Origin: Pseudobdellovibrionaceae bacterium
GTDB lineage: Bacteria; Bdellovibrionota; FAC87; UBA2466; JACKAF01
DNA length: 64,000 bases
NCBI GenBank assembly: GCA_020635235.1
Contig: JACKAF010000004.1
Coordinates: 310,001-374,000 of the forward strand
Reading direction: 5' to 3'
Positions 43,501-51,457 of this stretch are shown here, piece by piece (positions within the stretch are counted from its first letter, which is position 1; each line of letters begins with the position of its first letter). The translations under genes and the position numbers were made by a program. The notes beneath the pieces were generated by a model. The model had not been told where the DNA came from. It worked only from the letters and a program-made list of their open reading frames with translations, and ran no database searches.

Positions 43501-44292
43501 TCCCGAACTAGAACTACTGTACCGAATCTGTGTGGATCCCTCATCGTCGCTCTTGAAATACACCGTGTAAGTAATTGTCGAACCCGGCAAGCTAACGTTG
43601 TTCGTGAGAGGGAGCACATCCTGACAGGATCGATTCGAATAGAGACGTCCGGTCCCGCTCAATCGTTCCATCCTCAGCATTAGATCGGTCGATTTTGAAG
43701 CATCGTTACCGAAAAGGTCTTTTATAGTGATAGTCTGCGAAGCGCATTGTCCTGCAGTGGGATTTTGGCGGCCGCTGACGGCGATATTTTTCGGAACGTT
43801 CCCGACGATGGAGCTCGCGTAATCGTGCCCCTGTAGGGACGAGGCGTAAACACCGAGGCGCATATTCCCGGCTTCCTGACCGCGTACGTAGAATGAGGCG
43901 GAGTCTGAACCGGGCAGAATCTGAACAGTCAATCTAGAGTACTCGGGCGAGCCATTGTTGCATTCAAAGCCTGTGCGATAAAGAACCGATGCCGATTGCT
44001 CATCCATGAAACTCTCGATTCCAACAGTAACCGTGTCAGTTTGCTCACTTAAGTCGATGGCGAGCAAATCCTGGTTGCGGAGATTGACTGTGTAGAGCTT
44101 GCAGGCGTCGGCCATGTGGGCGGACGGCGTTGTTTCCACGACTACCGCGGACGGCAGTTTGCGAATAAAGCGGCCGAGAAGGGATTTTCCGCTCTCTCCG
44201 AATTTAAACAATCCGAAGTTACACGAAGACAGCGATATCGAGAGCGGAAACAGCAATAGCGCAACACGAGTATGTTTCAAAATGGTTTTCAA
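40513..44292 (-). CDS. Giant lipoprotein: Ig-like repeats plus delta-60-type repeats
   Basis: 1259 residues from TTG 44292, preceded by AAGGA (the GTG at 44316 lacks a ribosome binding site). Lipobox LSSC. Residues about 60-880 contain at least six repeats of 110-130 residues: each has a Cys before a strand ending in D.. GN or D..F, then an FYxxxxC or LYxxxxC motif and a FYVRG-type strand. Residues about 890-1259 form delta-60-like repeats (NSFVTAGLGNNKLMVTRYLE, FIVGGYVNGASGTQIAVSRF, LVAAGQKTSLGKKDFLILRL). Probably exposed on the cell surface. Paralogous to the 758-residue lipoprotein at 46012. Confidence 0.85.
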   Translation of the reverse strand: MKTILKHTRVALLLFPLSISLSSCNFGLFKFGESGKSLLGRFIRKLPSAVVVETTPSAHMADACKLYTVNLRNQDLLAIDLSEQTDTVTVGIESFMDEQSASVLYRTGFECNNGSPEYSRLTVQILPGSDSASFYVRGQEAGNMRLGVYASSLQGHDYASSIVGNVPKNIAVSGRQNPTAGQCASQTITIKDLFGNDASKSTDLMLRMERLSGTGRLYSNRSCQDVLPLTNNVSLPGSTITYTVYFKSDDEGSTQIRYSSSSSGLNPNTVTYSVGAGLPVKLALTLEPPAATGFDQDELKSGPCHKFTVEVRDFVDNPTNETGGLTLSFVAPTSAAGKFYQTPGQCNAGSTTNAGSTNQTLFIGGDETHKDFYVRGIAIDSSQVYRLVTTNSSGQELSVNMEKSFRGGDPLYFDVSEGVTSLDVTECSSPSFLITLKDSWGNTTVAPHGMSIRISGEATSDLFFEGSGCSGTGANTLNSTIAEGQSTRRFSFKTEQATVQQYSTAQRRITVQETGTTQNDVGANIQPNSNPDTLLDVNPAAPSAIRLRIDNAVVTNGTTSMQADDTKTVRVESVDSFGNLSNVPSPTTVSLTDTDASSAQIRYATNCSTAASSVQIAANSRYVDFCVKKTVLDNDPSADTFSVSAAVSTPFTSSKTAAFSVSPDRINSISFSDSGAVTSTAGACLTKTLQARDTHGNLTTDHSNKSVSLSPNATSVSFFQSQTACSGGTTTSVNLISSSATRTLKYMPKVLPSGGPASDSVAVSASIVSPSSSDSFTLTFGPGDMDSLTLSANPGPTTLSLGGDCGTFKIVPKDEFLNLTPFGVNSLSIVNSVAGSLELYPSTCGSGGSTSTLSVSPTASQATFKVRGKKVGSPSFGLSASTLAINSNNLGLTVKREDFAFDTDGIRVDNLSGTDRANAVVGIGGNSFVTAGLGNNKLMVTRYLESSGSYTVSALEVSVPGATSSEGLAIAKLDGSRVVVAGKAVVSSRLDMVVAVLDVSGTNFNSSSIEAVETYDYEGSGSFDDVAQAVVVESPSQFIVGGYVNGASGTQIAVSRFSFTTSPSTLSHVEDLAGSASGAITSMVTRSGGFAAAGASGNLFSLYLIPSNLSAVTGPVTVDFGEPTSASKANGVTFDSNFIYAVGSVGAYMAVAKYDNNGTVLNSAKISTLGSLSSAVFLSNKLVAAGQKTSLGKKDFLILRLLGTDLSNDTSFGANSSQVSTAVSANNDEALGLATVNNRFVAVGNVTDSDHAVVRYRTE

Positions 44293-44831
44293 GATTTTCC
44301 TTAACGCGGAACCCACTATTATGGGTTACACGTTTTATGCCAATGACCGGAAAAACTGCGTAAAATTCTGGCAACTGTTTAGACAAAAAACGTTTGGCCC
44401 GATTCGCAGATTTCATTCGAATTTCAATGAAGTTAACTCGGGTGAGTTCTTGTCCCCCTGTACCCCCGATCAAAGCTTTGACGATCTCCCCTCTATTTTG
44501 AAGGTCAACAAAGTAGACACTGTGGAGAAAGCGTGGAGAAAAGACGCATAATTTCGGCAGTCTGCCCCGTGTAAGTTTCCTCACAGGGGCTTCCAAAGCC
44601 GAACTTTCGCCAAAGCTTGTTTGATTTCCAGTCTTTACAAGAATTGTGAGGATTCTCTCGTAAAGAAGTTCGTCGCGATTTCAGGGGCAGACCTCGCGCG
44701 GGAGGGGCGAGTTTAGGAGCCTCTGTGAAGCATTTGTGCTTTGAAATACTGGAAGTTAGAGAATTTCCGGCAAAATGCGGCACTAAGTTTGCTTTAACAT
44801 AATAAGGATTCCGTTTTCCGCATTACAAAAC
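44293..44831. other. Intergenic region between divergent lipoprotein genes (539 nt)
   Basis: No convincing coding sequence: open frames here lack family-like composition and proper starts. It should hold both promoters; CATAAT (44798-44803) is a possible -10 box for the protease gene but has no clear -35 partner. A weak stem GCCCC/GGGGC with a GTG/CAC inner pairing lies at about 44563-44590. Confidence 0.5.
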
Positions 44832-46007
44832 ATGATTGCACGTTTACTGATGAATTCTTTTCTGTTGATCCTTTTTTTGCTCGTGGCCTTCGGCTGCGCA
44901 AAGCAGGAATCAACTTCTGTTGCCGACGCTGGTCGGGGTATCCGAAATGGAACTCTTGATAGCGGTGGATCGGCCGCCTACCCAGACGTCGTAGGAATGT
45001 ACCTCTCCGGACAGTTTCATTGTTCGGCCGTCTCTTTGAGCCCGCGCTTGCTTCTCACGGCAGGCCACTGCGTAGCGCAGTTTCGTAACTCTCCGGGTAA
45101 CTATTCTGTACTTATGGGTTCCACGCCTGTTGCGGTGAAGGAAGTCTTTGTCCACCCAAATTTCAATTTTGGCGGTGCTGTCGGCACGGTCGATGTGGCC
45201 ATTATTGAGCTTCAAAATTTTGGTTCTGCAGGCTATTCGTCGGTGGCAGGTTTTGGAGGGCGAGATTTTCGCCGTGTCTATACGAGCGGGGACTTTAGTC
45301 GTGGAAATAGTTTCGTTGCCGTTGGGCTTGGAGACAGTGGTTCTGGGCAGACTGGGGTTCGGCGCTATGGAGAGGTAGTCTTTAACGAGTATCAGGACGC
45401 GTTGGGGAGAAACGGGCAGGGCTACGCAAAAGGCCTACTCGAATTGGTACCCGATCCGGATAGCAATACGATTACCTGCCTGGGTGACAGTGGTGGCCCC
45501 GCTGTCTTGGGGGATCAACTCGTTGGGGTCTCTTCCTTTGTCTCCTTTAGTGGAAGCGCCTATTCCTGCGGTGCGGTGCACTCGGCGCATTTCACAGACT
45601 TGCGGGCCTTTGGAGAATGGATTGATCAGGTTCGGCGTGCACAGGATCCTGATGGAGACTGTCGCCGTGAAGGGGATTTTCGATCCGAAGATGGTGGCTG
45701 CAAAAGCCAGGCATCGGGAAAGGTGTGGAGCGGTCAAGCTCGCCGAAGCTACAGCTGGAACGAGGCGGTCAGCTACTGCGAGACTTCCTCCGAAGCAGGC
45801 CAAACCGATTGGCGTCTTGCCAGTCCCGATGAGATGCGCAGCTTTTTCCGCCAGGCCGGGGACGACTACATTGCCATCGAGGGATCGCTGTTTTGGAGTG
45901 CTAACTCTGTCAATGACTCTGCGGCAGAAGCGGTTGATTTGAGGAGTGGAGGAAGCTCCACTCGTGGAAAGGGCGAAGCTCTCCCTGTGATTTGTATCCG
46001 AGGTTAG
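44832..46007 (+). CDS. Lipoprotein trypsin-like serine protease with C-terminal Lcl domain
   Basis: 391 residues. Lipobox VAFGC, then an S1 trypsin domain with the full triad: TAGHC (His79), VDVAIIEL (Asp121), TCLGDSGGP (Ser220). Residues about 290-391 form a second domain of the DUF1566/Lcl type (SWNEAVSYCE, DWRLASPDEMRSFF, FWSANSV), a fold related to C-type lectins, perhaps for substrate or glycan binding. Same strand and 4 nt before the next lipoprotein gene, so one operon. Likely a surface- or periplasm-anchored protease. Confidence 0.93.
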   Translation: MIARLLMNSFLLILFLLVAFGCAKQESTSVADAGRGIRNGTLDSGGSAAYPDVVGMYLSGQFHCSAVSLSPRLLLTAGHCVAQFRNSPGNYSVLMGSTPVAVKEVFVHPNFNFGGAVGTVDVAIIELQNFGSAGYSSVAGFGGRDFRRVYTSGDFSRGNSFVAVGLGDSGSGQTGVRRYGEVVFNEYQDALGRNGQGYAKGLLELVPDPDSNTITCLGDSGGPAVLGDQLVGVSSFVSFSGSAYSCGAVHSAHFTDLRAFGEWIDQVRRAQDPDGDCRREGDFRSEDGGCKSQASGKVWSGQARRSYSWNEAVSYCETSSEAGQTDWRLASPDEMRSFFRQAGDDYIAIEGSLFWSANSVNDSAAEAVDLRSGGSSTRGKGEALPVICIRG

Positions 46008-46011
46008 AAGA

Positions 46012-48288
46012 TTGAAGCGTGTTATTGAAATTGCGATTTGGAGTCTGAGCGCACTGAGCTTGGGCGGATGCTTTGGGCTCATGTCGTTTAGCCAGCGCGG
46101 CGACTCGGATGCGTTGCGAGGCGACGCTAATTTTCTCCCCGCCCGTCTAACCATCCTTAGAGCTATCGGTGGTACCAATCTCACCGCCGGAGATTGCGTG
46201 GCGATGAACCTCTCCCTTTCCAATACGGCGGGGGATCCGGCTTCGCCAAAATCTCCCATGGAGGTTTTGCTGGTCGTTGTTCAAGGAACTGAAGAGACTG
46301 GTGACTCGTTTTACACGCACGAGGGCTGTTCCGCCTTGAACCGCGCCCCTAGAGTAGCGGGCCGGTCACTCATTGTTTTTGGCGCTGGAGTTAGTCAGCT
46401 GACGGTATATTTGCGCCACACGAGAGCAGGTAATGCCAAAATCCGCGCATACGTTCCGAGCGTGCAGAGCGGGGACTATATCGTGAATGTGGGCCCCACG
46501 TCTCCGAACGCGTATACGCTTTCGGGGCCTTCTTTTTTGCAGACGGGTGTCTGCCGTGAGTACGGCGTTGCCCGCACAGATCGTTATTTGAACGCTTATC
46601 CCGGTCCCCAGACGATTTCGTTGGAGGCCAGCTCGGGTAGCTTTTTCTCCAATTCGAATTGTAGTTCGCCTACGTCCACAGTTACTTTGAACAGCTCCGG
46701 TACCGGAACGACCTACTATTTGAATGATGCGGCCGGAGAGAACGATCTAATCGCAGGGAATAGCACCATTTTTGTTGTCACGACTCAAGCGGGTCTTCCT
46801 TCGCGCGTCGCTATTGAAGGTGCGACGCAGCTCGGACGAGATCTTTGCGGGCGCTATGAAATTGGGCTGCAAGAAGGCCCCAACCCGACGGTGAGCGATC
46901 AAAGCACACTCATCACGCCTTCAGGCGGGAATTTCTACTCTAATCCGACCTGCTCTGTGCAGATCCCTTCGAAACTTCTGCCTGCGCAAACGGAAAAGGT
47001 CTCTGTGTTCTACAAAGCAACGGGCAATACTGCTACACTTCGGGCAAATGCCTCCGGTCTTGCCGAAGATTCTGAGAACGTGGCGATTACCTCGGCTGGT
47101 GCTTTGGACGTGGCTTTGAACGGTTCAGGAAGAGTCCTAGCGAATGGACCGAGTGCTGCAGCGAGTGCCGTCGCGGCATCAGGGAACAATGTTTTTGTTG
47201 CGGGTACCAGCCAGTCCACCACAGACTCCGATTTTGTGGTCGCAAAGTTCGTGGTGAGTGGCAACACGGCCTCTCTCTCTTGGATTCAGACTGTTGACGT
47301 GGGATCCACTCGAGACGTGGCCCACGGTTTAGCGGTGGACGCGAGTGGAAACGTATTGGTTGTAGGAACTACCGTTGAGTCCGGAAGAGACCATGTGGCT
47401 GTTGTGCGTTTGCTGGGGACCAATGGGGGGGCAGACGGATCGTTTGGAGACGCCGGCGTTGTAAAGACTTCTGTTGGTTCGCTCGGGGATAGCGGACACG
47501 CTGTCTCGATACAGCCGAATGGCCAGATCTTGGTTGTGGGCGCCAGTCGTCGAGCGAGCGGGAGCGGAGAGGTTAGCGATATGCTCGCGATCCGCTACGA
47601 CTCTTCCGGAGCGGAACAGGCTTCCAATACTTTTAACTTCAATAGTAAGCGCGGGGATGCCGAAGGGGATGACGCTGCCTATGCGGTAGTCGCAACAAGT
47701 TCGGTGGCGTACGTTGCGGGTTATGGACGTGCGGGACGTTACCTCAACATGGCTTTTGCTCGTATGGAATCGGATCTGTCTGTTAGTTCGGGTACACAGA
47801 CACTCATCGACTTTGGAGAGAATCACCACGACGTTGCCAACGCGATTGCGGTTTCGGGATCGAACGTGTACCTGGGAGGCTATACGCGCAAGGGAAATCA
47901 AAACGTTTTTGCCGTCGCTCGCTTGAGCACTAGTGGCGCACTCCAAAACCAGGGCACTCTCGCATTTGATGGGGAAAATAACGGGGTCGTGAAAGGTCTC
48001 GTTATTCAGGAAGACGGAAAGGTCCTCGCCATTGGGTACGCGGGTGAGGAGGGTTATGGGAACGCTTTTGCGGTAGCCCGGTTTTCGGCGACGCTGACAC
48101 CGGATTTGGCTTTCGCCACCAATGGACGCTTGAAACTCCATCTTGGCGATGGTGCGGACGAAGCCGCTGGCGGAGTTCTGGTTGGAAGCGGGACCTCTCG
48201 CCGATTAATCGTGGCCGGTAGTACGGCCCTTCCTACCTCTGGAAACCCCAAGTCGCTTGCCGCCGCACGCTTTAATGTTGCCGACTAA
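46012..48288 (+). CDS. Lipoprotein with Ig-like repeats and delta-60 repeats
   Basis: 758 residues from TTG, with GAGG about 8 nt upstream. Lipobox SLGGC. Residues about 40-370 contain Ig-like repeats with FYTHEGC, FFSNSNC and FYSNPTC motifs as in the 1259-residue paralogue across the intergenic region. Residues about 385-758 are delta-60/DUF5122 repeats (GNNVFVAGTSQ, GNVLVVGTTVESGRDHVAVVRL, GQILVVGASRR, GKVLAIGYAGEEGYGNAFAVARF), each ending with VARF or similar. Directly follows the trypsin-like lipoprotein, a plausible substrate or partner. Confidence 0.88.
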   Translation: MKRVIEIAIWSLSALSLGGCFGLMSFSQRGDSDALRGDANFLPARLTILRAIGGTNLTAGDCVAMNLSLSNTAGDPASPKSPMEVLLVVVQGTEETGDSFYTHEGCSALNRAPRVAGRSLIVFGAGVSQLTVYLRHTRAGNAKIRAYVPSVQSGDYIVNVGPTSPNAYTLSGPSFLQTGVCREYGVARTDRYLNAYPGPQTISLEASSGSFFSNSNCSSPTSTVTLNSSGTGTTYYLNDAAGENDLIAGNSTIFVVTTQAGLPSRVAIEGATQLGRDLCGRYEIGLQEGPNPTVSDQSTLITPSGGNFYSNPTCSVQIPSKLLPAQTEKVSVFYKATGNTATLRANASGLAEDSENVAITSAGALDVALNGSGRVLANGPSAAASAVAASGNNVFVAGTSQSTTDSDFVVAKFVVSGNTASLSWIQTVDVGSTRDVAHGLAVDASGNVLVVGTTVESGRDHVAVVRLLGTNGGADGSFGDAGVVKTSVGSLGDSGHAVSIQPNGQILVVGASRRASGSGEVSDMLAIRYDSSGAEQASNTFNFNSKRGDAEGDDAAYAVVATSSVAYVAGYGRAGRYLNMAFARMESDLSVSSGTQTLIDFGENHHDVANAIAVSGSNVYLGGYTRKGNQNVFAVARLSTSGALQNQGTLAFDGENNGVVKGLVIQEDGKVLAIGYAGEEGYGNAFAVARFSATLTPDLAFATNGRLKLHLGDGADEAAGGVLVGSGTSRRLIVAGSTALPTSGNPKSLAAARFNVAD

Positions 48289-48396
48289 GTGCAAGATCTC
48301 TCCATAATTGTAACTATCTGAAAATACAGGTATATGATCTGGCCCGACTGGAAACCAAATCCCTGACGCGGTACAATATAATTAGAGGAGGAAGCG

Positions 48397-48675
48397 GTGA
48401 GATTCATTCTCTATTTTCTTACACTCGCCATTCTCTGTGTACCCAGCTGGGTAAATGCGACGGAACGTAGCCCTAAGGCAGTGACCAGCACCACACCTTT
48501 GTACAAAATCAGCCTAAAGGCCTTACTGCCCAACGAGGGCAAACGCTTCGTTTTGAAAAGCACCTTAGCCGATGCCCCGCCGCAGTGGATGGAGAAAAAA
48601 GAGCCGGAACCTCGGCAAGTCTATGACGCCGAGTTTTTCCGCCGTGCTCAAACGCGCTACATTTACGGCGAATAG
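48397..48675 (+). CDS. Small secreted protein
   Basis: 92 residues: signal peptide (MRFILYFLTLAILCVPSWVNA), then a basic polar mature part of about 70 residues with PPQWMEKKEPEPRQVYDAEF near the end. GTG start with AGAGGAGG upstream. No cysteines in the mature part, no family recognised. Ends 2 nt before the stop of the convergent 604-residue protein. Confidence 0.7.
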   Translation: MRFILYFLTLAILCVPSWVNATERSPKAVTSTTPLYKISLKALLPNEGKRFVLKSTLADAPPQWMEKKEPEPRQVYDAEFFRRAQTRYIYGE

Positions 48676-48677
48676 TC

Positions 48678-50492
48678 CTACTCTTCTTTGTCTTCCGTAG
48701 TGGGCGCAGGCGCAGCCGGAGCCGGATTCTCCGGTTTTGGTTTGCGCGATTCCTTCAAGAGCTCCAACGCTTTTTTCAGATCGTCTGCACTCTCGATTTC
48801 ACCCTTCAAAATTAGTGACGTCGCTTCTCTTAAGACCGCCTGCCGTTGGTAGATTTCCTTGGCCCAGCGGGGGTCCTTTTGCATGGATTGAAACAGGCGC
48901 CATAAGGCCAGGTTCACCGAACTAGCGTCGGTTCCCGACGTGCTGGCACGGCCGAGTACTTCGCCTAAGTCTGTATCCAATGACGCTGTCGCCTGAGACT
49001 CCGCAAGTTCTTTGGCCAGTTGAAGCACTTCGACCATCTCCTTTCCGGAGGTTCCAAGGCCGTCTAGGTAGTCTTTGTCGCGTTTGAGAAGTTGATTCAT
49101 GTCAGTTACATAGGCGCGCAATCGCTCGGTGCGGTCGCTCACGACAAAGCTATCTACTAGTTTCTTCATCGTTTCCTTATCAATGGCTTCAACCTTCCCT
49201 TTATCCTCAACAAGAAAGGCGAGCTCCATGGTAAGTTCGTGCGCTTTGGAAGTTCGCTTGTTATCTGTTTGCGGCAGAATCCGTTCCAAAAGTGCGTACA
49301 AGAGACAATAGGAGCGATTGACCATCGGGTTTTCCCCGGTGTCTGCAAGCTTGTTCCTGTCGAGCGAGTTCCACTTGTTTTCCGCAATGACTATTCTTCG
49401 TCCATTGAACTGAATGACATGTGCGAAGTGGAAACCATCTTCTACGGCCTTCAAGGAGTTTACGGGGAGCATTTCTACCCGCAAATCTGATTTTGAATCC
49501 GTTTCTTTAACGAGCCGGGCGTACAAGTCCGGATGAGTTTTTGAAAAATGGGCAAGCAGCCGGCGAAAATGAGGGAGTTCTGCGACAAGTTTGCTGACGT
49601 GAATGCCTTCTTTCACATCGGGCCGGCTCTCGATGCGCTCGACTAGAGCGGGTCCCTTGAATTCCGTGACTTTGGCCGGCGTTTTTTCGACTTCTTTGAT
49701 CCGCTTGTCATAGACATAACGGATATGGCGTTTGAACCTATTTGTAAGTTCATCGTGCTCGGGAAGTGTGAAGTACGTTGATTTGCCGTCTTCGGGGTAG
49801 AAAAATCTAAGGCTGAGAACCTTCTTATCGAAAATCAGATCGCCGGAGTCGTTCACCTCAAACTCTTTGACAGTATGCCCGGCCATCACGCCCTTGATCA
49901 TGTCTAGAAGTTCTTCTTCATCCGCCTTGTTGGTAATCAGTTGGTCGTTCAACAAAATGCCGAAATACACTTTCTTGTTGAGATAGGTATCAAAAGATTC
50001 TAGGCGAGGCCCCCCGACGGCCTTGGTGAATTCCTCATACAGTTGGGTCCGCATGCCGGTTAAGGTGTCATTCGCTACATTCGACCCATTGATGCGAAAC
50101 CAAACCGAATACTTGCTGCCGTTATAGGTGATGCTCCCGTCCTTCAGGACGTTGATACCTTCTAGGGGGGAGTCCTTATATTTGACCGATCGGGAGATGA
50201 CGGCTTGAAGACTTCGCTCCACATGCGAAGCGAAGCGATCGCCCTGTTGCGAGCCGGTTACAACGACCTGAAAGCCACGGTTACCAGGACCAGAAATGTC
50301 CAACTTAAAGTTCTCATCCTGCTGGTCTTTCCACTTGTCGACCAAAGTCTCGTGGAGGGCAGGTGCTCTGACCGCCGTTTTAGGTACCGGTAAGGTCTTT
50401 TCCTGTGCCTGAAGCGGGCCACTAAGAAGAAGCCCCCCGAAAATAAAGAGAGTCGAAAAAGAGGCCCAAAAGGCCTTAGATAAGCTCTGCAT
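48678..50492 (-). CDS. Secreted protein with two copies of a novel domain
   Basis: 604 residues, signal peptide (first 29 residues, cleaved after LQA). Residues about 72-135 and 173-232 are two copies of a roughly 60-residue module that also occurs in the 1140- and 969-residue proteins downstream. Copy 2 shows VYFGILLNDQ, AGHTVKEFEV, a small G[DN]L turn and LSLRFF. The rest is helical (a long part with LPHFRRLLAHFSKTHPDLYA, and a C-terminal part ending in a Pro/Ala/Glu tail). No known family; probably periplasmic or secreted. Confidence 0.78.
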   Translation of the reverse strand: MQSLSKAFWASFSTLFIFGGLLLSGPLQAQEKTLPVPKTAVRAPALHETLVDKWKDQQDENFKLDISGPGNRGFQVVVTGSQQGDRFASHVERSLQAVISRSVKYKDSPLEGINVLKDGSITYNGSKYSVWFRINGSNVANDTLTGMRTQLYEEFTKAVGGPRLESFDTYLNKKVYFGILLNDQLITNKADEEELLDMIKGVMAGHTVKEFEVNDSGDLIFDKKVLSLRFFYPEDGKSTYFTLPEHDELTNRFKRHIRYVYDKRIKEVEKTPAKVTEFKGPALVERIESRPDVKEGIHVSKLVAELPHFRRLLAHFSKTHPDLYARLVKETDSKSDLRVEMLPVNSLKAVEDGFHFAHVIQFNGRRIVIAENKWNSLDRNKLADTGENPMVNRSYCLLYALLERILPQTDNKRTSKAHELTMELAFLVEDKGKVEAIDKETMKKLVDSFVVSDRTERLRAYVTDMNQLLKRDKDYLDGLGTSGKEMVEVLQLAKELAESQATASLDTDLGEVLGRASTSGTDASSVNLALWRLFQSMQKDPRWAKEIYQRQAVLREATSLILKGEIESADDLKKALELLKESRKPKPENPAPAAPAPTTEDKEE

Positions 50493-50646
50493 TTATAAAC
50501 CCCTGTCTGTTTTCGCTAAATACTGCGAAAAAGCTAACGACGACAAAGGCTTAGGCTCAGAACATGTTGACGACTAGTTTCTGAGCCAACTTACTGCAAA
50601 CTTAGTCTTTCCGGCAAAAACTTGCAATTCAATAGTGTGAGGAGCC

Positions 50647-50679
50647 CACGTCACGGGTGACTCTCTGTTGTGTGACGTG
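50647..50679. repeat. Inverted repeat CACGTCAC/GTGACGTG
   Basis: 8-bp arms at 50647-50654 and 50672-50679, 17-nt loop, in the intergenic DNA between the 103-residue protein gene and the 604-residue protein gene. No T-run, so it is not an obvious terminator; an operator is possible. Confidence 0.5.
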
Positions 50680-50724
50680 ACATCTCCCCACACTTTAGTT
50701 CCCTCTAACTAGGAAGGAAGCTTT

Positions 50725-51036
50725 TTACAACCGCGGGTCTTCCACGATTGTGCAGACTCTGTATTTGCAACGGCACTTTTCGAGAGCTTTCTCGACAGCG
50801 CGTCGCGCACAGTAGTCGTACGCAATGAAGATTTCACAACGACCTTTGGGGTCGCCATGGACTACGGCTTTCTGTTGACCGTAGCTCGCTGTAGCATCGC
50901 ACTGCTCATCAGCGGAAGCATCGATCGAACTGACCGCGTCCAGCTGACAGGCGAGTACATCTGCGCTCTCACCATCAGCAGCGAAACTTGCGCTGGTAAT
51001 GAAAAGAGCAACTAACATTGTTAATGCGTAACGCAT
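50725..51036 (-). CDS. Small secreted Cys-rich protein
   Basis: 103 residues: signal peptide (MRYALTMLVALFITSASFA), mature part with seven cysteines in LACQLD, EQCDA, GRCEIF, DYCARR, EKCRCKYRVC, which suggests several disulfides. GGAGGAG precedes the ATG at 51036. No family recognised; the KAVEKALEKCRC-like helix resembles small domains of secreted DUF4189-like proteins, but this is weak. Confidence 0.72.
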   Translation of the reverse strand: MRYALTMLVALFITSASFAADGESADVLACQLDAVSSIDASADEQCDATASYGQQKAVVHGDPKGRCEIFIAYDYCARRAVEKALEKCRCKYRVCTIVEDPRL

Positions 51037-51457
51037 TTGACTCCTCCTTTTTTGCATTAGCTATGGCGATTGGGAACAACCGCGTTTTCGTTCACAAGGC
51101 ATTTGCCGCGTTTGCACGCGAGCAGTGCTGTGGTCTCAGTGATCTCTTGTCGTCGACAGAGTTAAGGCCCCAACACAACCGAACGAACGCAATCTCCAGG
51201 AAGATGTCTTTCTAGTTAGTGGACTAAAGAACAGTCGGCCTCCGAAAATTGAACTCTTCTTTAGTTTTTGTTTCCTGCCCTGGATCATTGCGATGATTAT
51301 TTCCAATCAACCGTTACGCTGATAGTCGAAGGTATGGCGCTTCTTGTCAATTCGGCGGGGCGGCTAGGTAGGGGATTTTGTGGCGCTTCTAGTCGTTTAG
51401 ACTAAAAGCGCCACAACATACGTTGCTACATATTGCACTATATCGGACTGGTTCTTC
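51037..51457. other. Intergenic region (421 nt)
   Basis: Contains the leader of the 103-residue protein gene, an inverted repeat CTAAAGAA/TTCTTTAG (51224-51231, 51257-51264) and a strong hairpin (51378-51416). No convincing coding sequence; a frame of 65 codons on the plus strand at 51018 has no ribosome binding site. Confidence 0.5.
51378..51416. repeat. Long near-perfect hairpin
   Basis: Arms 51378-51394 and 51400-51416, 17 nt each with one C/A mismatch and a 5-nt loop. It lies 41 nt after the stop of the 441-residue protein gene. It may act as a terminator or RNA-stabilising structure, but has no long U-run on either strand. Confidence 0.65.

Noticed and set aside
44219..44596. Open frame of 125 codons on the minus strand overlapping the start of the giant lipoprotein gene
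   Set aside because: Lacks a ribosome binding site and family-like composition, and overlaps the signal peptide of a certain gene in another frame.
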